The position numbers and the translations under genes were made by a program. This document shows, piece after piece, positions 8,739 to 19,471 of a stretch of 64,000 nucleotides of DNA. The notes beneath the pieces were generated by a model. That model ran no database searches. It worked only from the letters and a program-made list of their open reading frames with translations, and was not told where the DNA came from. Within the stretch, counting starts at the first letter, position 1. Every line of letters starts with the position of its first letter. The DNA is from Roseibium sp. (GTDB lineage Bacteria; Pseudomonadota; Alphaproteobacteria; Rhizobiales; Stappiaceae): assembly GCA_017643215.1 (NCBI GenBank), contig JAEPNV010000001.1, forward strand, positions 682,001 to 746,000, in the 5' to 3' direction.

Positions 8739-8921
8739 ATGACTGAGTTATTCGGGTTCGCCGCACTGGCCGTCGGCGGGTACTGGATCGCCAAACGGGT
8801 AAAGCGGAAAATGGCGGATGTCGAACAGCGGCTATCGGAAATGGCAGCCCGGCCCGATCAAGGCGATGTCAAATCCCTGATTAAAGATCCGGCGACTGGC
8901 CGGTATCGTCCAGCCGACTGA
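8739..8921 (+). CDS. Small conserved protein with N-terminal membrane anchor
   Basis: Sixty residues from the ATG at 8739 (ATG codons further upstream give no longer sensible protein). An N-terminal hydrophobic segment (ELFGFAALAVGGYWIAKRV) is followed by a charged, probably helical region with VEQRLSEMAARP and a conserved-looking C-terminus DPATGRYRPAD. Similar short proteins occur between the S49 peptidase and glyQ in Rhizobiales as far as I recall. It lies 47 bp after the peptidase gene and is probably co-transcribed with it. Function unknown. Confidence 0.7.
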   Translation: MTELFGFAALAVGGYWIAKRVKRKMADVEQRLSEMAARPDQGDVKSLIKDPATGRYRPAD

Positions 8922-9056
8922 GGGGAGCGGCGAGCACGCCAGGCGAGGCCTTTGCGGGCGCCGGGCATGACTTGACCTTCAAGGCGCCGCATGGCACCTG
9001 TCCGCCGCGTGTCCGGATGACCGGGCGTGACGAACAATTGCCGGTGGAACCCATCC

Positions 9057-10025
9057 ATGTCGACCGACGCCCTCCCGTCCCACATGCGCCCGGAAAACTC
9101 GTTCCAGGGATTGATCCTGGCGCTGCAACGCTATTGGGCGGATCACGGCTGTGTCGTTCTCCAGCCCTATGACATGGAAGTGGGCGCCGGCACATTTCAC
9201 CCGGCAACGACATTGCGCTCCCTCGGCCCGCGCCCGTGGAAGGCGGCCTTTGTTCAGCCCTCCCGCCGCCCGACGGATGGCCGCTACGGCGAAAATCCCA
9301 ACCGGTTGCAGCACTACTATCAGTTTCAGGTGCTGTTGAAGCCGTCGCCGCCCGATTTGCAGGACCTTTACCTGAACAGCCTTTACGCGATCGGGCTCGA
9401 TCCGTCCGTCCATGACATCCGGTTCGTGGAGGACGATTGGGAAAGCCCGACGCTGGGTGCGTGGGGTCTGGGCTGGGAATGCTGGTGCGACGGGATGGAA
9501 GTGTCCCAGTTCACCTATTTCCAACAGGTCGCCGGGTTCGAGTGTTCGCCCGTCTCCGGCGAACTGACCTATGGTCTGGAACGTCTGGCCATGTACATTC
9601 AGGGCGTCGATAACGTCTATGACCTCAATTACAACGGCATGGACGGTCCGGATGGGGTGAGTTACGGCGACGTGTTCTTGCAGGCGGAGCAGGAGTATTC
9701 GCGGCACAATTTTGAACATGCCGACACCGACATGCTGTTACGCCACTTCAAGGATGCGGAGAGTGAATGCCGTGCACTTTTGGCGGCCGGCGAAAAGGCG
9801 CGCACGGCCACGGCGGCCACGGTCCATCAGCTCGTTCTGCCGGCCTATGACCAGTGCATCAAGGCGAGCCATGCCTTCAATCTTCTCGATGCCCGGGGCG
9901 TGATCTCGGTGACCGAGCGCCAGAGCTACATACTCAGGGTTCGTGAACTCGCCAAAGCCTGTGGCGCAGCGTTTTTGGAAACCGAAGCCGGTGGCGTCGG
10001 ATTTCACAACCAGGCCGCCGAGTAG
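9057..10025 (+). CDS. glyQ: Glycyl-tRNA synthetase alpha subunit
   Basis: A 322-residue class II aminoacyl-tRNA synthetase catalytic subunit of the bacterial alpha2-beta2 GlyRS. The family start [13 protein letters not shown] is near residue 12 and is followed by the signature block from [19 protein letters not shown] to [17 protein letters not shown], with [19 protein letters not shown] and GLERLAMY further on. ATG 9057 has GGTGGA upstream; ATG 9084 would also fit. Its partner glyS lies 1.8 kb downstream on the same strand, separated by an opposing gene, so the two subunits are not in a simple operon here. Confidence 0.96.
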   Translation: MSTDALPSHMRPENSFQGLILALQRYWADHGCVVLQPYDMEVGAGTFHPATTLRSLGPRPWKAAFVQPSRRPTDGRYGENPNRLQHYYQFQVLLKPSPPDLQDLYLNSLYAIGLDPSVHDIRFVEDDWESPTLGAWGLGWECWCDGMEVSQFTYFQQVAGFECSPVSGELTYGLERLAMYIQGVDNVYDLNYNGMDGPDGVSYGDVFLQAEQEYSRHNFEHADTDMLLRHFKDAESECRALLAAGEKARTATAATVHQLVLPAYDQCIKASHAFNLLDARGVISVTERQSYILRVRELAKACGAAFLETEAGGVGFHNQAAE

Positions 10026-10040
10026 TCTACGGCAGCGGAG

Positions 10041-11600
10041 TCAATTGGCGGTCGAGTTCCGCCCGTTGGGCGGGATAACGCGCCGGTTGGCCTGTTCGGC
10101 CGGTTCGGCTGCACCGAACAAAAAACCTTGACCGAAGCGGCAGCCGGCGTCGTTCAATCGCTGCAGCACGTCCGGTTGTTCAATCCCCTCCGCGACCGTG
10201 TCAAATCCCAAACCCTCGGACAGGATCAAGACCGCATCGACGATCGCTGCGCATTCCCGGTTTTGTGTCATGTTCATGGTGAAGGACTTGTCGATCTTGA
10301 CCTTGTTGATCGGATAATCCTTCAAAAACGCCAGGCTAGAGTGACCGGTGCCAAAGTCATCAAGGGCAATTTGGATCTTGGCCTTGGACAACTGCGTGAG
10401 GATCTCAAGCGCGGCGGTGGGATTGCGCATGATCGACGTCTCGGTGATTTCCAGAACCAGGTTTTCCGGTCGGAACCCCGTGTCGGCCAGGATCGAGATG
10501 ATTTTCAGTGGTAAACCGCGGTCGTGCAGTTGAGCTGGAGAGATATTGAACGAGATGTAGATGTGTGAAGGCCACGCCTTTGCGGACAGGCAGGCCTCGC
10601 GCAACAAGTGATCGGTCAGATCGGCGATCATGCCGCCATCTTCAGCGACCGCAATGAACTCTGAGGGCGGCACCACCCCCAGCTCCTGGTCGGTCCATCG
10701 AGCCAGAGCCTCAAAGCCGATCACCTCCTGATTTTGCAGATCGAGGATAGGCTGATAGTGGACCTTGACGTCGCCGCGCTCGACCGCACCGCGCAATCGC
10801 TGTTCCAGCAAGGTCCGGTGGAGGATCGAGGCATCCATATCGACTTCGAAAAAGCGGTAGGATAACCGCCCGGCTTTTTTGGCCCGGTAAAGGGCAATAT
10901 CGGCCCGGCGCAAAAGCTCGGAGGCGGAATAGCCGTCATCGGGGTAAAGCGCGATGCCGATGCCCGTTCCAATGGACACGCGCCGGGTCCCGACGGTGAA
11001 ACGATCCTGGAAACGCGCCAACACGTCCTCGGCAAATCGCTCTACATCCGTCTGGTCCCGAATGCCCGGGGTGACAATCACGAATTCGTCGCCGCCCAGG
11101 CGCGCGACAAATCCGTCGGGCTCGACGGTCTCAACAAGGCGGGCCGCGAAGATCTGCAATAGCTCGTCGCCAAACGTATGCCCATACACATCATTGATCG
11201 GTTTGAAGCCGTCAATGTCGAGCATCATCACCGCCCGCGACAAGCCGGGTGGAAGATCCGAAGCCAGAGCCGGAAATGCTGCGTAGAACTTTCGCCGGTT
11301 GGGAAGACCTGTCAGCGGATCGCTCTCGGCAAGATCAAGCGCCTCCGCCTCGGCGGTTCGGCGCCATTCTATCTCCCGCCGGAGCCGGAGGACGGACCAG
11401 CTCAGGTATGTTGCGCCAATTAAAATGGCCGCGATCAGATAGCTTAATGCGGCCTCATACTGTGGATTGTGGTTCAGTCGGCGGTTTGGAATGACATCAA
11501 GAACGTGGAGTTTAGATAATAAAAATCCGCAAGCCAAGGTTGTTATAATAAAAGCAATCGCCATTGCTGAATATGTGAACGATTTGGACATGTGGCTCAT
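10041..11600 (-). CDS. Membrane GGDEF-EAL cyclic-di-GMP enzyme lying between glyQ and glyS
   Basis: About 519 residues from ATG 11600; no strong ribosome-binding site is visible. Two membrane helices lie in the first ~85 residues, a short helical linker follows, then a GGDEF domain (DPLTGLPNRR; GGDEF intact near 168-172) and an EAL domain (EALARW near 297-302, EITETS, DDFGTGHSS, KIDKSF, AEGIE). Both active-site signatures are intact, so diguanylate cyclase and phosphodiesterase activity are both possible. The RxxD inhibitory site normally placed just before GGDEF is absent (EPDGFVAR). There is no sensory domain beyond the membrane part. It is antisense to its glyQ/glyS neighbours, which in most genomes are adjacent. 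Confidence 0.9.
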   Translation of the reverse strand: MSHMSKSFTYSAMAIAFIITTLACGFLLSKLHVLDVIPNRRLNHNPQYEAALSYLIAAILIGATYLSWSVLRLRREIEWRRTAEAEALDLAESDPLTGLPNRRKFYAAFPALASDLPPGLSRAVMMLDIDGFKPINDVYGHTFGDELLQIFAARLVETVEPDGFVARLGGDEFVIVTPGIRDQTDVERFAEDVLARFQDRFTVGTRRVSIGTGIGIALYPDDGYSASELLRRADIALYRAKKAGRLSYRFFEVDMDASILHRTLLEQRLRGAVERGDVKVHYQPILDLQNQEVIGFEALARWTDQELGVVPPSEFIAVAEDGGMIADLTDHLLREACLSAKAWPSHIYISFNISPAQLHDRGLPLKIISILADTGFRPENLVLEITETSIMRNPTAALEILTQLSKAKIQIALDDFGTGHSSLAFLKDYPINKVKIDKSFTMNMTQNRECAAIVDAVLILSEGLGFDTVAEGIEQPDVLQRLNDAGCRFGQGFLFGAAEPAEQANRRVIPPNGRNSTAN

Positions 11601-11821
11601 ATTGTAAAACTTATCAATTACTGAAAATGCTAGTGCATTTTTCTTGAGGAATAGTGAAGCTGCGGAAATCCCGGTGCGGAACGTAAAGGCTGACCGGCGT
11701 GGCCGGACGGGCCGGCCGGTCGCGGGGGGTGACAAGCGCGGGCCGAGTTGGTAACGGACGACGCACCGTCTGATAAAGCGCATCCGCCCGCGCCGTTCTG
11801 CCAAAAGGTTATGTGGTTCCA

Positions 11822-13948
11822 ATGCCCGATCTCCTGCTTGAGTTCTTCAGCGAGGAAATCCCCGCGCGTATGCAACGCCGCGCGGCGGAGGACATGAAAT
11901 CCCTGGTCACCAACGCGTTGGTCGATGCGGGCCTGCCCTATGAGGGTGCGCGTGCCTTTGCCACACCGCGGCGTCTGGCTCTGCATGTGGCCGGCGTGCC
12001 GGTGGGTTCGCCCGCAACGCGCGAGGAACGGAAAGGACCGCGCGTCGGCGCCCCGGACAAGGCGGTCGAAGGATTCCTGCGCGCCGCCGGTCTTGTTTCA
12101 GTCGACCAGGCAAACGTGCAGTCGGATCCCAAGAAGGGCGACTTTTTTGTCGCGGTGATTGAAAAGCCGGGCCGCGCGGCGATCGACATCATCGCGGACT
12201 TCATGCCGGGCATCGTACGGGGATTTCCGTGGCCCAATTCCATGCGATGGGGGTCCGGCCCGTTGAAATGGGTGCGCCCGCTCCACTCGATCGTCGCAAC
12301 GTTCGGTCCGGAGACGGAAGAGCCGGACATCATCCGGTTCGACGTCGACGGGATTGAAGCGTCAAACGGGACGCGCGGGCATCGCTTCCTCGCCGATAAG
12401 GCGTTCACGGTGCGGCGGTTCGACGATTACGCGAGCCAACTGGAAAAACATAAAGTCGTCCTGGACGCCGACCGGCGCAAGGACATGATCCTCAACGATG
12501 CCAAGGACCGGGCCCTGGCGCTGGGTCTTGATCTGGTGGAAGACCCCGGCCTTCTTGAGGAGGTCGCCGGGCTGGTGGAATGGCCGGTGGTTTTGGCTGG
12601 CCGGTTTGACGAGCGGTTCCTGGAAATCCCGGATGAATGCGTCCGCCTGACGATCCGGGCCAACCAGAAGTGTTTTGTGCTCAAGGACCCGGCCACGGGG
12701 CAGCTTGCGAACCGGTTTATCCTCGTTTCCAACATCGAGGCGCCCGATGGTGGCAAGACGATCGTCGCCGGCAACGAGAAGGTGATCCGCGCGCGGCTTT
12801 CCGATGCCTGGTTCTTCTGGGAAACGGATCTCAAGAGCCGTCTGGACGACAATCTGCCGAAACTCGACGGCATCGTGTTCCATGAAAAGCTCGGCACCCA
12901 GGGCGCGCGGGTGAGGCGACTAGAAGCACTGTCCGCCCAACTGGCGCCCATCGTTGGCGCCGATCCGGACAAGGCAAAGCGCGCGGCGCGGCTGTCAAAG
13001 GCCGATCTCGTCTCGCAGATGGTCTACGAGTTTCCCGAGCTTCAGGGGCTCATGGGCCGGACCTACGCGCAAAAACAGGGCGAGGACGCCTCGGTCGCGA
13101 TTGCCATCGAAGACCATTACCGGCCGCAAGGCCCGTCCGACACGGTGCCGACCGATCCGGTGGCGATCGCCGTCGCGCTGGCGGACAAACTCGATCTTCT
13201 GGCCGGTTTTTGGGCAATCGACGAAAAGCCGACCGGCTCCAAGGATCCGTACGCGCTGCGCCGCGCCGCGCTCGGGGTGATCCGGATTGTTTTGGAGAAC
13301 GGGCTGAGGCTCAGTCTGACTGGCCAACTGCACTCTTACAGCAAGAAAATCCTGCAACAAACGCTGTCTGAAAAGAGCGTTGCGGCCACACGACTTCACT
13401 TGTTCTTGGAAGATGGGCAAATCGCCGACCTCCTCTCTTTCTTCGCTGATCGTCTGAAAGTCCACCTGAAGGACGAAGGCGCGCGGCATGACCTGATCGA
13501 CGCGGTCTTTGCGCTTGGGGGGCAGGACGATCTCCTGATGATCGTCAAGCGCGTGGACGCGCTGGGCGCGTTCATTTCCTCCGACGATGGCGCCAATCTG
13601 CTGGCCGGCTACAAGCGGGCGGTGAACATCCTCAAGGCGGAGGAGAAAAAGGACGGCGCGCCGGTGACCGGCCGCCCGCACGCCGATCATTTCCAGCACC
13701 AGGCCGAAATTGATCTCGCCGCCGCCATCGACACGGCCCGGGCTGACGCAGAGAGTGCGGTGGCCGCCGAGGATTTCGAGGCAGCAATGACGGCGCTGTC
13801 AAGGCTGCGCGCGCCGGTCGACCGGTTTTTCGAGGATATTCTGGTCAACGCCGAAGACCCGGCCTTGCGGAAAAACCGGCTGCAGCTCCTTGCCGAAATC
13901 CGCGATGCGACCCATGTTGTCGCCGACTTTTCCAAGGTGGCGGGCTGA
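11822..13948 (+). CDS. glyS: Glycyl-tRNA synthetase beta subunit
   Basis: A 708-residue tRNA-binding subunit of GlyRS. It begins [18 protein letters not shown], the family signature, and contains ATPRRLA, the block TKGPRVG-like (RKGPRVGAP), [15 protein letters not shown], then [15 protein letters not shown], and an anticodon-binding DALR-type C-terminus ending in [10 protein letters not shown] 11822 is preferred over GTG 11813. Because an opposing gene separates it from glyQ, it needs its own promoter in 11601-11821. It ends 2 bp before the end of the convergent MFS gene, leaving no room for a terminator. Confidence 0.96.
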   Translation: MPDLLLEFFSEEIPARMQRRAAEDMKSLVTNALVDAGLPYEGARAFATPRRLALHVAGVPVGSPATREERKGPRVGAPDKAVEGFLRAAGLVSVDQANVQSDPKKGDFFVAVIEKPGRAAIDIIADFMPGIVRGFPWPNSMRWGSGPLKWVRPLHSIVATFGPETEEPDIIRFDVDGIEASNGTRGHRFLADKAFTVRRFDDYASQLEKHKVVLDADRRKDMILNDAKDRALALGLDLVEDPGLLEEVAGLVEWPVVLAGRFDERFLEIPDECVRLTIRANQKCFVLKDPATGQLANRFILVSNIEAPDGGKTIVAGNEKVIRARLSDAWFFWETDLKSRLDDNLPKLDGIVFHEKLGTQGARVRRLEALSAQLAPIVGADPDKAKRAARLSKADLVSQMVYEFPELQGLMGRTYAQKQGEDASVAIAIEDHYRPQGPSDTVPTDPVAIAVALADKLDLLAGFWAIDEKPTGSKDPYALRRAALGVIRIVLENGLRLSLTGQLHSYSKKILQQTLSEKSVAATRLHLFLEDGQIADLLSFFADRLKVHLKDEGARHDLIDAVFALGGQDDLLMIVKRVDALGAFISSDDGANLLAGYKRAVNILKAEEKKDGAPVTGRPHADHFQHQAEIDLAAAIDTARADAESAVAAEDFEAAMTALSRLRAPVDRFFEDILVNAEDPALRKNRLQLLAEIRDATHVVADFSKVAG

Positions 13949-13950
13949 AT

Positions 13951-15186
13951 TCATTCCGCCGCTTCGCCGGCAAGTCTTGGAACCGGTTTTTCCTCGATCG
14001 GCCAGTGGATGATCGCGGCGAACACGCCGAGCGCGATGGCGACCCACCACACGGCCGTGTAGGACCCCGTCTCGTCGAACAGCCGCCCGCCAAGCCACAC
14101 GCCCAGGAACGCGCCGACCTGGTGGGAGAAAAACACGAAGCCGAACAGCGTGGCCATGTAGCGCGGCCCGAACATGACCGCGACCAGCCCGGATGTCGGC
14201 GGAACGGTCGACAGCCACAACAGCCCCATGACCGCGGAAAAAACCAGAACGGAAACAGGGGTCGCCGGCAGCATGATGAAAATCAGGATCACAACGGCGC
14301 GGGCGAAATAGATCAGCGACAGGAAGATCGGCTTTGAATAGCGCCCGCCGATATAGCCGGACAGCAGCGAACCGGCGATGTTGAACAGGCCGATCAGTGC
14401 GATCGCGGTGGCCCCCCACGTGGGATCAAGCCCAAGGTCGTCGATATAGGGCGGCAGATGGACCGTGATGAACGCCACGTGGAAGCCGCACACGAAAAAG
14501 CCGAAGGTCAGCAGGATAAAGCCACGTGTTCCGAACGCTTCGGCCATCGCCGCGCCGAGGCTTTGATCCGCGACCTCGGGACTCGCGCCCACGGCCACGG
14601 ATTTTCCGCGCAAGGCGATGGCAAGGAGCGGGACCAGCATCATCAGGCCGGCAAAGACGAGCAGTGTCTGTTGCCAGCCGATCTCGGCGATCAGCGTGCC
14701 GCCGAGCGGCGCGAACAGAAACTGGCCGAGCGAACCCGATGCCGTGCCAATGCCGAACGCGAGCGACCGCTGTTCGGGTGAGACAACCCGCCCGAAGGAC
14801 GCAAGGACCAGGGAAAAGGAGGAAAAGGCGACGCCGAGCCCAACCAGAACACCGGCCGATAGGTGGAGGGCAACGGCGCTTTGCGCATCGACCATCAACA
14901 CCAGACCGGCGGCATAAAGCACCGTGCCCAGTGTCATCGCTTTCCACGTGCCGAACCGGTCCGCCATCATACCGGCCACCGGCTGGCCGGCCCCCCAGAG
15001 GAGGTTCTGAATGGCGAGCGCCAGCGCGAAGAGCTCGCGGTTCCAATCCCGTGCCTCGGTCATTGGCTGAAAGAACAGGCCCATGGCCGAGCGGGGCCCG
15101 AAGGATATGAGCGCAATGAGACAACCGCAGGCAATGATGAGCGGGATGTTCGGTCCGGTTTTGTGCGAAATCGGGGAGGTGGTCAT
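13951..15186 (-). CDS. Major facilitator superfamily transporter
   Basis: About 411 residues with roughly 12 hydrophobic segments. The first half has GPRSAMGLFFQPM and MADRFGTWKAM (the loop 2-3 MFS motif), the second half FGTRGFILLTFGFFVCGFHVAF and an LSGYIGGRYSKP loop. It resembles monocarboxylate/oxalate-formate-type MFS proteins (OFA-like), but the substrate is unknown. ATG 15186 is chosen; an upstream in-frame start at 15237 is possible and neither has a strong ribosome-binding site. It is convergent with glyS and divergent from nadA. Confidence 0.8.
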   Translation of the reverse strand: MTTSPISHKTGPNIPLIIACGCLIALISFGPRSAMGLFFQPMTEARDWNRELFALALAIQNLLWGAGQPVAGMMADRFGTWKAMTLGTVLYAAGLVLMVDAQSAVALHLSAGVLVGLGVAFSSFSLVLASFGRVVSPEQRSLAFGIGTASGSLGQFLFAPLGGTLIAEIGWQQTLLVFAGLMMLVPLLAIALRGKSVAVGASPEVADQSLGAAMAEAFGTRGFILLTFGFFVCGFHVAFITVHLPPYIDDLGLDPTWGATAIALIGLFNIAGSLLSGYIGGRYSKPIFLSLIYFARAVVILIFIMLPATPVSVLVFSAVMGLLWLSTVPPTSGLVAVMFGPRYMATLFGFVFFSHQVGAFLGVWLGGRLFDETGSYTAVWWVAIALGVFAAIIHWPIEEKPVPRLAGEAAE

Positions 15187-15451
15187 GATCGTCTCTGCTG
15201 GCTGCCAACGGAGCGGATTGTAGGCGTTGCTTTTCATTCAGAAAAGCGATTTTTCGTGATTGATCTATGAGAGATGTGAATGATTTTCCGCCGATTCACC
15301 TGCCCAACCGGTGGATCGGTGGCGGCCTGTCATGACCTTTCCAATAACCGCGTGTTGAAAGCCAGGCCGGCAAACTTGAACCACTGGTGCAAGCGCGGTT
15401 GAAATTAAGGTGGATTTTGTTCTCCAAGACGCTTATATAAACTCTGAACGA

Positions 15452-15493
15452 GCAAAAGAACCGATGGGCCTAAGGCCCGTTTTCTTTTGGCTT
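15452..15493. terminator. Imperfect hairpin upstream of the nad promoter, terminator-like on both strands
   Basis: An inner stem GGGCC (15467-15471) and GGCCC (15475-15479) with a 3-base loop is flanked by A-rich (AGCAAAAGAA) and T-rich (TTTCTTTTGGCT) arms that extend the pairing. It lies just upstream of the predicted nadA -10 box, so it probably insulates the nad promoter rather than acting as an attenuator. Confidence 0.45.
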
Positions 15494-15496
15494 ATA

Positions 15497-15521
15497 TATG
15501 CTCAAAATGAGTATAATACTC
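15497..15521 (+). promoter_or_regulatory. nadABC promoter with two overlapping palindromes (probable NadQ operator)
   Basis: TATGCTCA-AAA-TGAGTATA (15497-15515) is a 19-bp dyad with one mismatch. It overlaps GAGTATAATACTC (15509-15521), a perfect 13-bp palindrome. A perfect -10 box, TATAAT (15512-15517), lies inside, with TTGGCT at 15487-15492 as a weak -35, so a bound protein would block RNA polymerase. The site is 33-57 bp before the nadA start. A NadQ-type regulator is encoded 6 kb downstream. A weaker related sequence (TTATATAAACTCTGA) lies near 15434-15448. Confidence 0.7.
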
Positions 15522-15553
15522 TGAGGGCCGGAATTCAGTCTAAGGAGGTCGCC

Positions 15554-16636
15554 ATGACCCCGAGCCAAGCAATCGCCATGCCCTCTTGCGACGGGGACGA
15601 GAGCCCTTCGACCAAGACACGCTTTGCACCGGTGGCGCGCCCCGACCTGACCTACACGCCGGAGGTGGCGGACGCGACGACCGAGATTTACGAGAAGGTC
15701 AAGCACATCATCCCGGCGATCGAATGGCCGGTGCTGGCGCCAACCATTCACGCGATCAATACGCTCAAGAAACAGCGGAACGCGGTGATTCTGGCGCACA
15801 ACTACATGACGCCGGACATCTACCATGGTGTTGCCGATATTGTCGGCGACAGCTTGCAGCTTGCCATTGAGGCGACCCGGACCGATGCCGACGTGATCGT
15901 TCAATGCGGCGTGCATTTTATGGCCGAGACGTCAAAGATCCTGAGCCCGGAAAAGACGGTTCTCATCCCGGACATGCGGGCCGGCTGCTCCCTGGCTGAA
16001 TCGATTACGGCCGCGGATGTGCGTGCCTTGCGCGCCCGCAACCCGGGCGTGCCGATCATCACCTATGTCAACACGTCGGCCGAGGTGAAGGCCGAATGCG
16101 ACATCTGCTGCACGTCTTCCAATGCCCTGCAGGTGGTGGAAAGCTTTGGTGTCGACAAGGTTTTCCTGATCCCAGACAAGTTCCTGGCCGCCAATGTCGG
16201 CAACAAGACCGATGTCGAGGTGCTCATCTGGGACGGCGCCTGCGAGGTGCATGAGCGGTTCACGGCAGAGGAATTGCGTGACTATCGCAAGATCGAGCCG
16301 GACGTGAAGATCATCGCCCACCCTGAATGCCCGCCCGAAGTGGTCGCCGAGGCCGATTTCGCCGGGTCGACCGCGCATATGATCGACTGGGTCAAGACCA
16401 AACGGCCGGAAAAGGTGATGATGATCACCGAGTGTTCGATGGCCGACAATGTCGCGAGCGAAACGCCGGATGTCAGCTACATCCGGCCGTGCAACCTGTG
16501 TCCGCACATGAAACGGATCACGCTCACCAAGATCCTTGATTCTCTTGTTGAGATGAAGGAAGAGGTTGTGGTGGATCCGGCCGTTGCCGACAGGGCTCGC
16601 GCGGCGGTCGAACGGATGATCAATCTGAAATCCTGA
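15554..16636 (+). CDS. nadA: Quinolinate synthase A
   Basis: A 360-residue iron-sulfur enzyme that condenses iminoaspartate with dihydroxyacetone phosphate to quinolinate, the second step of de novo NAD synthesis. The ATG at 15554 has a perfect TAAGGAGGT upstream. The three conserved cluster cysteines are in [16 protein letters not shown] and [13 protein letters not shown] and [10 protein letters not shown] are also typical. It is the first gene of nadABC behind the palindromic promoter; nadB starts 79 bp downstream. Confidence 0.97.
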   Translation: MTPSQAIAMPSCDGDESPSTKTRFAPVARPDLTYTPEVADATTEIYEKVKHIIPAIEWPVLAPTIHAINTLKKQRNAVILAHNYMTPDIYHGVADIVGDSLQLAIEATRTDADVIVQCGVHFMAETSKILSPEKTVLIPDMRAGCSLAESITAADVRALRARNPGVPIITYVNTSAEVKAECDICCTSSNALQVVESFGVDKVFLIPDKFLAANVGNKTDVEVLIWDGACEVHERFTAEELRDYRKIEPDVKIIAHPECPPEVVAEADFAGSTAHMIDWVKTKRPEKVMMITECSMADNVASETPDVSYIRPCNLCPHMKRITLTKILDSLVEMKEEVVVDPAVADRARAAVERMINLKS

Positions 16637-16715
16637 CCGATCTGCCGGTCGCTGGACCCCAGTTTATCGGCCCGGCGGCCGGCTCCGAACCAAACGCCTG
16701 CACAGGACCTAACGG

Positions 16716-18320
16716 ATGGCTGTTACGGTTGCCGATTTCGTGCCCGCGCTTTCGGGCAAGGACGTGGATGACGTGGTCATCCTCGGGGGCGGGCTGGCCG
16801 GTCTGTTTTGTGCCTTGAAGCTCGCGCCGCGGCCCGTCACCGTCATTTCCAATGCGCCGATCGGGCAGGGGGCGTCTTCTGCCTGGGCCCAGGGCGGGAT
16901 CGCGGCGTCCGTCTCCGAGACGGACACGGCGGCCCAGCATTGCGCCGACACGCTGGCCGCCGGGTGCGGCATCTGCGAGCGGAAAATCGTCGAGCAGATG
17001 ACCCGCGAGGCTGGCGAGCGGGTGCGGGATCTTTTGGCCTACGGCGTGCCGTTCGACCAGGATCTGGAGGGCCGGCTACAACTTTCCCGCGAGGCCGCGC
17101 ATTCGGAAAACCGGGTCGTGCGCGTGCGCGGCGACATGGCCGGCGCCGCGATCATGGACGCGTTGATTGGCGCGGTCCGGCGGACACCCTCCATCCGGGT
17201 CCTGGAAGGTTATATGGGCGAACGCCTGATGGGCGAGGGCCGGTATGTCACCGGCGTGCTGGCGCGTAAGCGCGGCGGCCTGGAGCGTATGGCATTTCCC
17301 GCGCGGGCGGTGGTCCTGGCCTCGGGCGGGATCGGCCACTTGTATGCCGTGACGACCAATCCGGGCGAGGCGAACGGGCAGGGCCTTGCGATGGCCGCGC
17401 GCGCCGGCGCGGTGATTGCCGATGCCGAGTTTGTGCAATTCCATCCGACCGCGCTGAATGTCGGCAAGGATCCAGCACCGTTGGCCAGCGAAGCCCTGCG
17501 CGGGGAAGGCGCAACGCTGATCAACGATGATGGCGGGCGGTTCATGGACCGGATCCATCCGGACGGGGAACTGGCGCCCCGCGATGTGGTCGCCCGGGCG
17601 ATCCACCGGGAAATCGCTGCCGGCCGGGGGGCCTATCTGGATTGCCGCAAGGCCATCGGCGCCGCGTTCGCGGATAAGTTTCCGACCGTTTACGCCGCGT
17701 GCCGCGCCGTGGGAATCGATCCTGTGACAGAGCCGCTTCCCGTTGCGCCCGCGGAGCACTACCACATGGGCGGCGTTTTGACCGACGCCAATGGCCGGAC
17801 GTCGCTTGACGGTCTTTGGGCTGCTGGTGAAGTCGCCGCGACCGGGGCCCATGGCGCCAACCGTCTGGCCTCTAACTCATTGCTGGAAGCGGTTGTCTTC
17901 GCCGCGCGCATCGCCGAGGACATTCAAGGCCTGATGCCGACACCGCGCACGGCCTTCTGGAACGCGCTTGATGATGCCCCAGGCTTGCCGAGCCAGCGCA
18001 ACACGGATGAGCGTGACGCCATCACCGTGCTGCGCGAAACACTGAGCAAGAATGCCGGCGTTGAACGGGATGCCGATGGCTTGAAACAGGCGCTCAGGGA
18101 TATCTCGCACGCTGAAGCCGCCTGCGTGCGCGATTCCATCAAGAACATGATGATTGCCGGCCGTATCATTGCCGCGTCGGCGCTCAAACGGACCGAAAGC
18201 CGCGGCGGTCACTTCCGGTCCGATTTTCCCGACCCGGACCCGGCATGGGCGGTCCGTTCGTTCACGACCCTCACCGAAGTCAACGAAATTGCCGCGGCCG
18301 CGGCGATGGATCGCGTTTGA
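16716..18320 (+). CDS. nadB: L-aspartate oxidase
   Basis: A 534-residue FAD enzyme that oxidises L-aspartate to iminoaspartate for NadA. The N-terminal dinucleotide motif [17 protein letters not shown] is near residues 21-37, the substrate-site block is [11 protein letters not shown], the mobile-domain motifs are FHPTAL and SEALRGEGA, and the C-terminal FAD block is [21 protein letters not shown]. The helical C-terminal domain is complete. Length matches the family. It lies between nadA and nadC on the same strand and is very likely in the same transcript. Confidence 0.97.
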   Translation: MAVTVADFVPALSGKDVDDVVILGGGLAGLFCALKLAPRPVTVISNAPIGQGASSAWAQGGIAASVSETDTAAQHCADTLAAGCGICERKIVEQMTREAGERVRDLLAYGVPFDQDLEGRLQLSREAAHSENRVVRVRGDMAGAAIMDALIGAVRRTPSIRVLEGYMGERLMGEGRYVTGVLARKRGGLERMAFPARAVVLASGGIGHLYAVTTNPGEANGQGLAMAARAGAVIADAEFVQFHPTALNVGKDPAPLASEALRGEGATLINDDGGRFMDRIHPDGELAPRDVVARAIHREIAAGRGAYLDCRKAIGAAFADKFPTVYAACRAVGIDPVTEPLPVAPAEHYHMGGVLTDANGRTSLDGLWAAGEVAATGAHGANRLASNSLLEAVVFAARIAEDIQGLMPTPRTAFWNALDDAPGLPSQRNTDERDAITVLRETLSKNAGVERDADGLKQALRDISHAEAACVRDSIKNMMIAGRIIAASALKRTESRGGHFRSDFPDPDPAWAVRSFTTLTEVNEIAAAAAMDRV

Positions 18321-18392
18321 CAGACAACGCGGTCACGGCGGCGGCGCCTGCATGCCTGGTGCGATCTGAATTCGATCGATTTGGAGATCTTG

Positions 18393-19253
18393 ATGGCCGC
18401 TCAAATTCCCGCCGTGCCACAGCTTCTATTAGACAACGCGGTGAAGGCCGCGCTGTTGGAAGACTGGGGCCGGGCCGGCGACATCACAAGTCAGGCGACC
18501 ATCCCCGCGGGGGCCACAGCGCAAGCGGTGATCGCCGCGCGCGCGCCCGGCGTTCTGGCCGGTCTTGGCCTTGCGGAAAGCGCGTTCCGGCAAACCGACC
18601 CGGCGGTCGCGTTTGACAAGCTGCGGCAGGATGGCGACGGCCTTGTGGCCGGTACGATCGTTGCGCGCATGTCCGGCCCCGCACGGGCGATCCTGGCAGC
18701 CGAACGGGTCGCCCTGAATTTTCTCGGCCACCTTTCGGGCATTGCGACGGCCGCCGATGGCTTCGCGCGCGAAATCGCTCACACCAAGGCTCACATTGTT
18801 TGCACCCGAAAAACGACACCAGGACTTCGGGCGCTGGAAAAATACGCGGTGCGGTGCGGGGGTGGAAAAAACCACCGATTTGGCCTCGATGACGCGGTCC
18901 TGATCAAGGACAACCACGTCGCGGTCGCCGGCGGCGTTGCGCCCGCGATCCGCGCGGCCAAAGAGTTTGCCGGCCATCTCGTCAAGATCGAGGTCGAGGT
19001 CGACACGCTCGACCAGCTTCGCGAGGCGCTTGGCGAAAAGCCGGATGTCGTGATGCTCGACAACATGACACCGGAACGGCTTGCCGATGCGGTCCGGATC
19101 GCCGATGGGCAGGTAGTCCTCGAGGCTTCAGGCGGCATTGAATTGAACACGGTTCGCGCCGTGGCCGAAAGCGGCGTCGATCTGATTTCTTCCGGCTGGA
19201 TCACGCATTCCGCACCGGTTTTGGATCTCGGGCTCGATATCGAGATCGAATGA
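18393..19253 (+). CDS. nadC: Nicotinate-nucleotide pyrophosphorylase (quinolinate phosphoribosyltransferase)
   Basis: A 286-residue enzyme converting quinolinate and PRPP to nicotinate mononucleotide. The start ATG 18393 (MAAQIPAVP) has GGAG about 8 bases upstream; an in-frame ATG at 18381 is less likely. Signatures are [13 protein letters not shown] near the start, [21 protein letters not shown] with [17 protein letters not shown] in the middle, EVEVDTLDQ and a C-terminal LEASGGI and SGWITHSAP. Last gene of nadABC. No intrinsic terminator is obvious in the 218 bases that follow. Confidence 0.97.
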   Translation: MAAQIPAVPQLLLDNAVKAALLEDWGRAGDITSQATIPAGATAQAVIAARAPGVLAGLGLAESAFRQTDPAVAFDKLRQDGDGLVAGTIVARMSGPARAILAAERVALNFLGHLSGIATAADGFAREIAHTKAHIVCTRKTTPGLRALEKYAVRCGGGKNHRFGLDDAVLIKDNHVAVAGGVAPAIRAAKEFAGHLVKIEVEVDTLDQLREALGEKPDVVMLDNMTPERLADAVRIADGQVVLEASGGIELNTVRAVAESGVDLISSGWITHSAPVLDLGLDIEIE

Positions 19254-19471
19254 GCACTGCTATCACCTCAACGGCTTGAAAACACGGCAGCTCGGCTGGC
19301 ATATCAGCCTATGCGGTTGACTGGTTGCGGCCGCTCGCGCATGAGTTCAGCGCGTATGTTCATCACCCGGGCCCCGATACGCTGTAGTGAAAGCGGCAAG
19401 GTGCCGCGTAGGCGGACGGATTTGGTCTAGTCTAGGCTGCGAGCCATTGAGTTTGAACCGGAGGGCGAGAC

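Noticed and set aside
15452-15493. Transcription attenuator in the nadA leader
   Set aside because: The predicted -10 box (15512-15517) is downstream of the hairpin, so the hairpin is not in the nadA mRNA.
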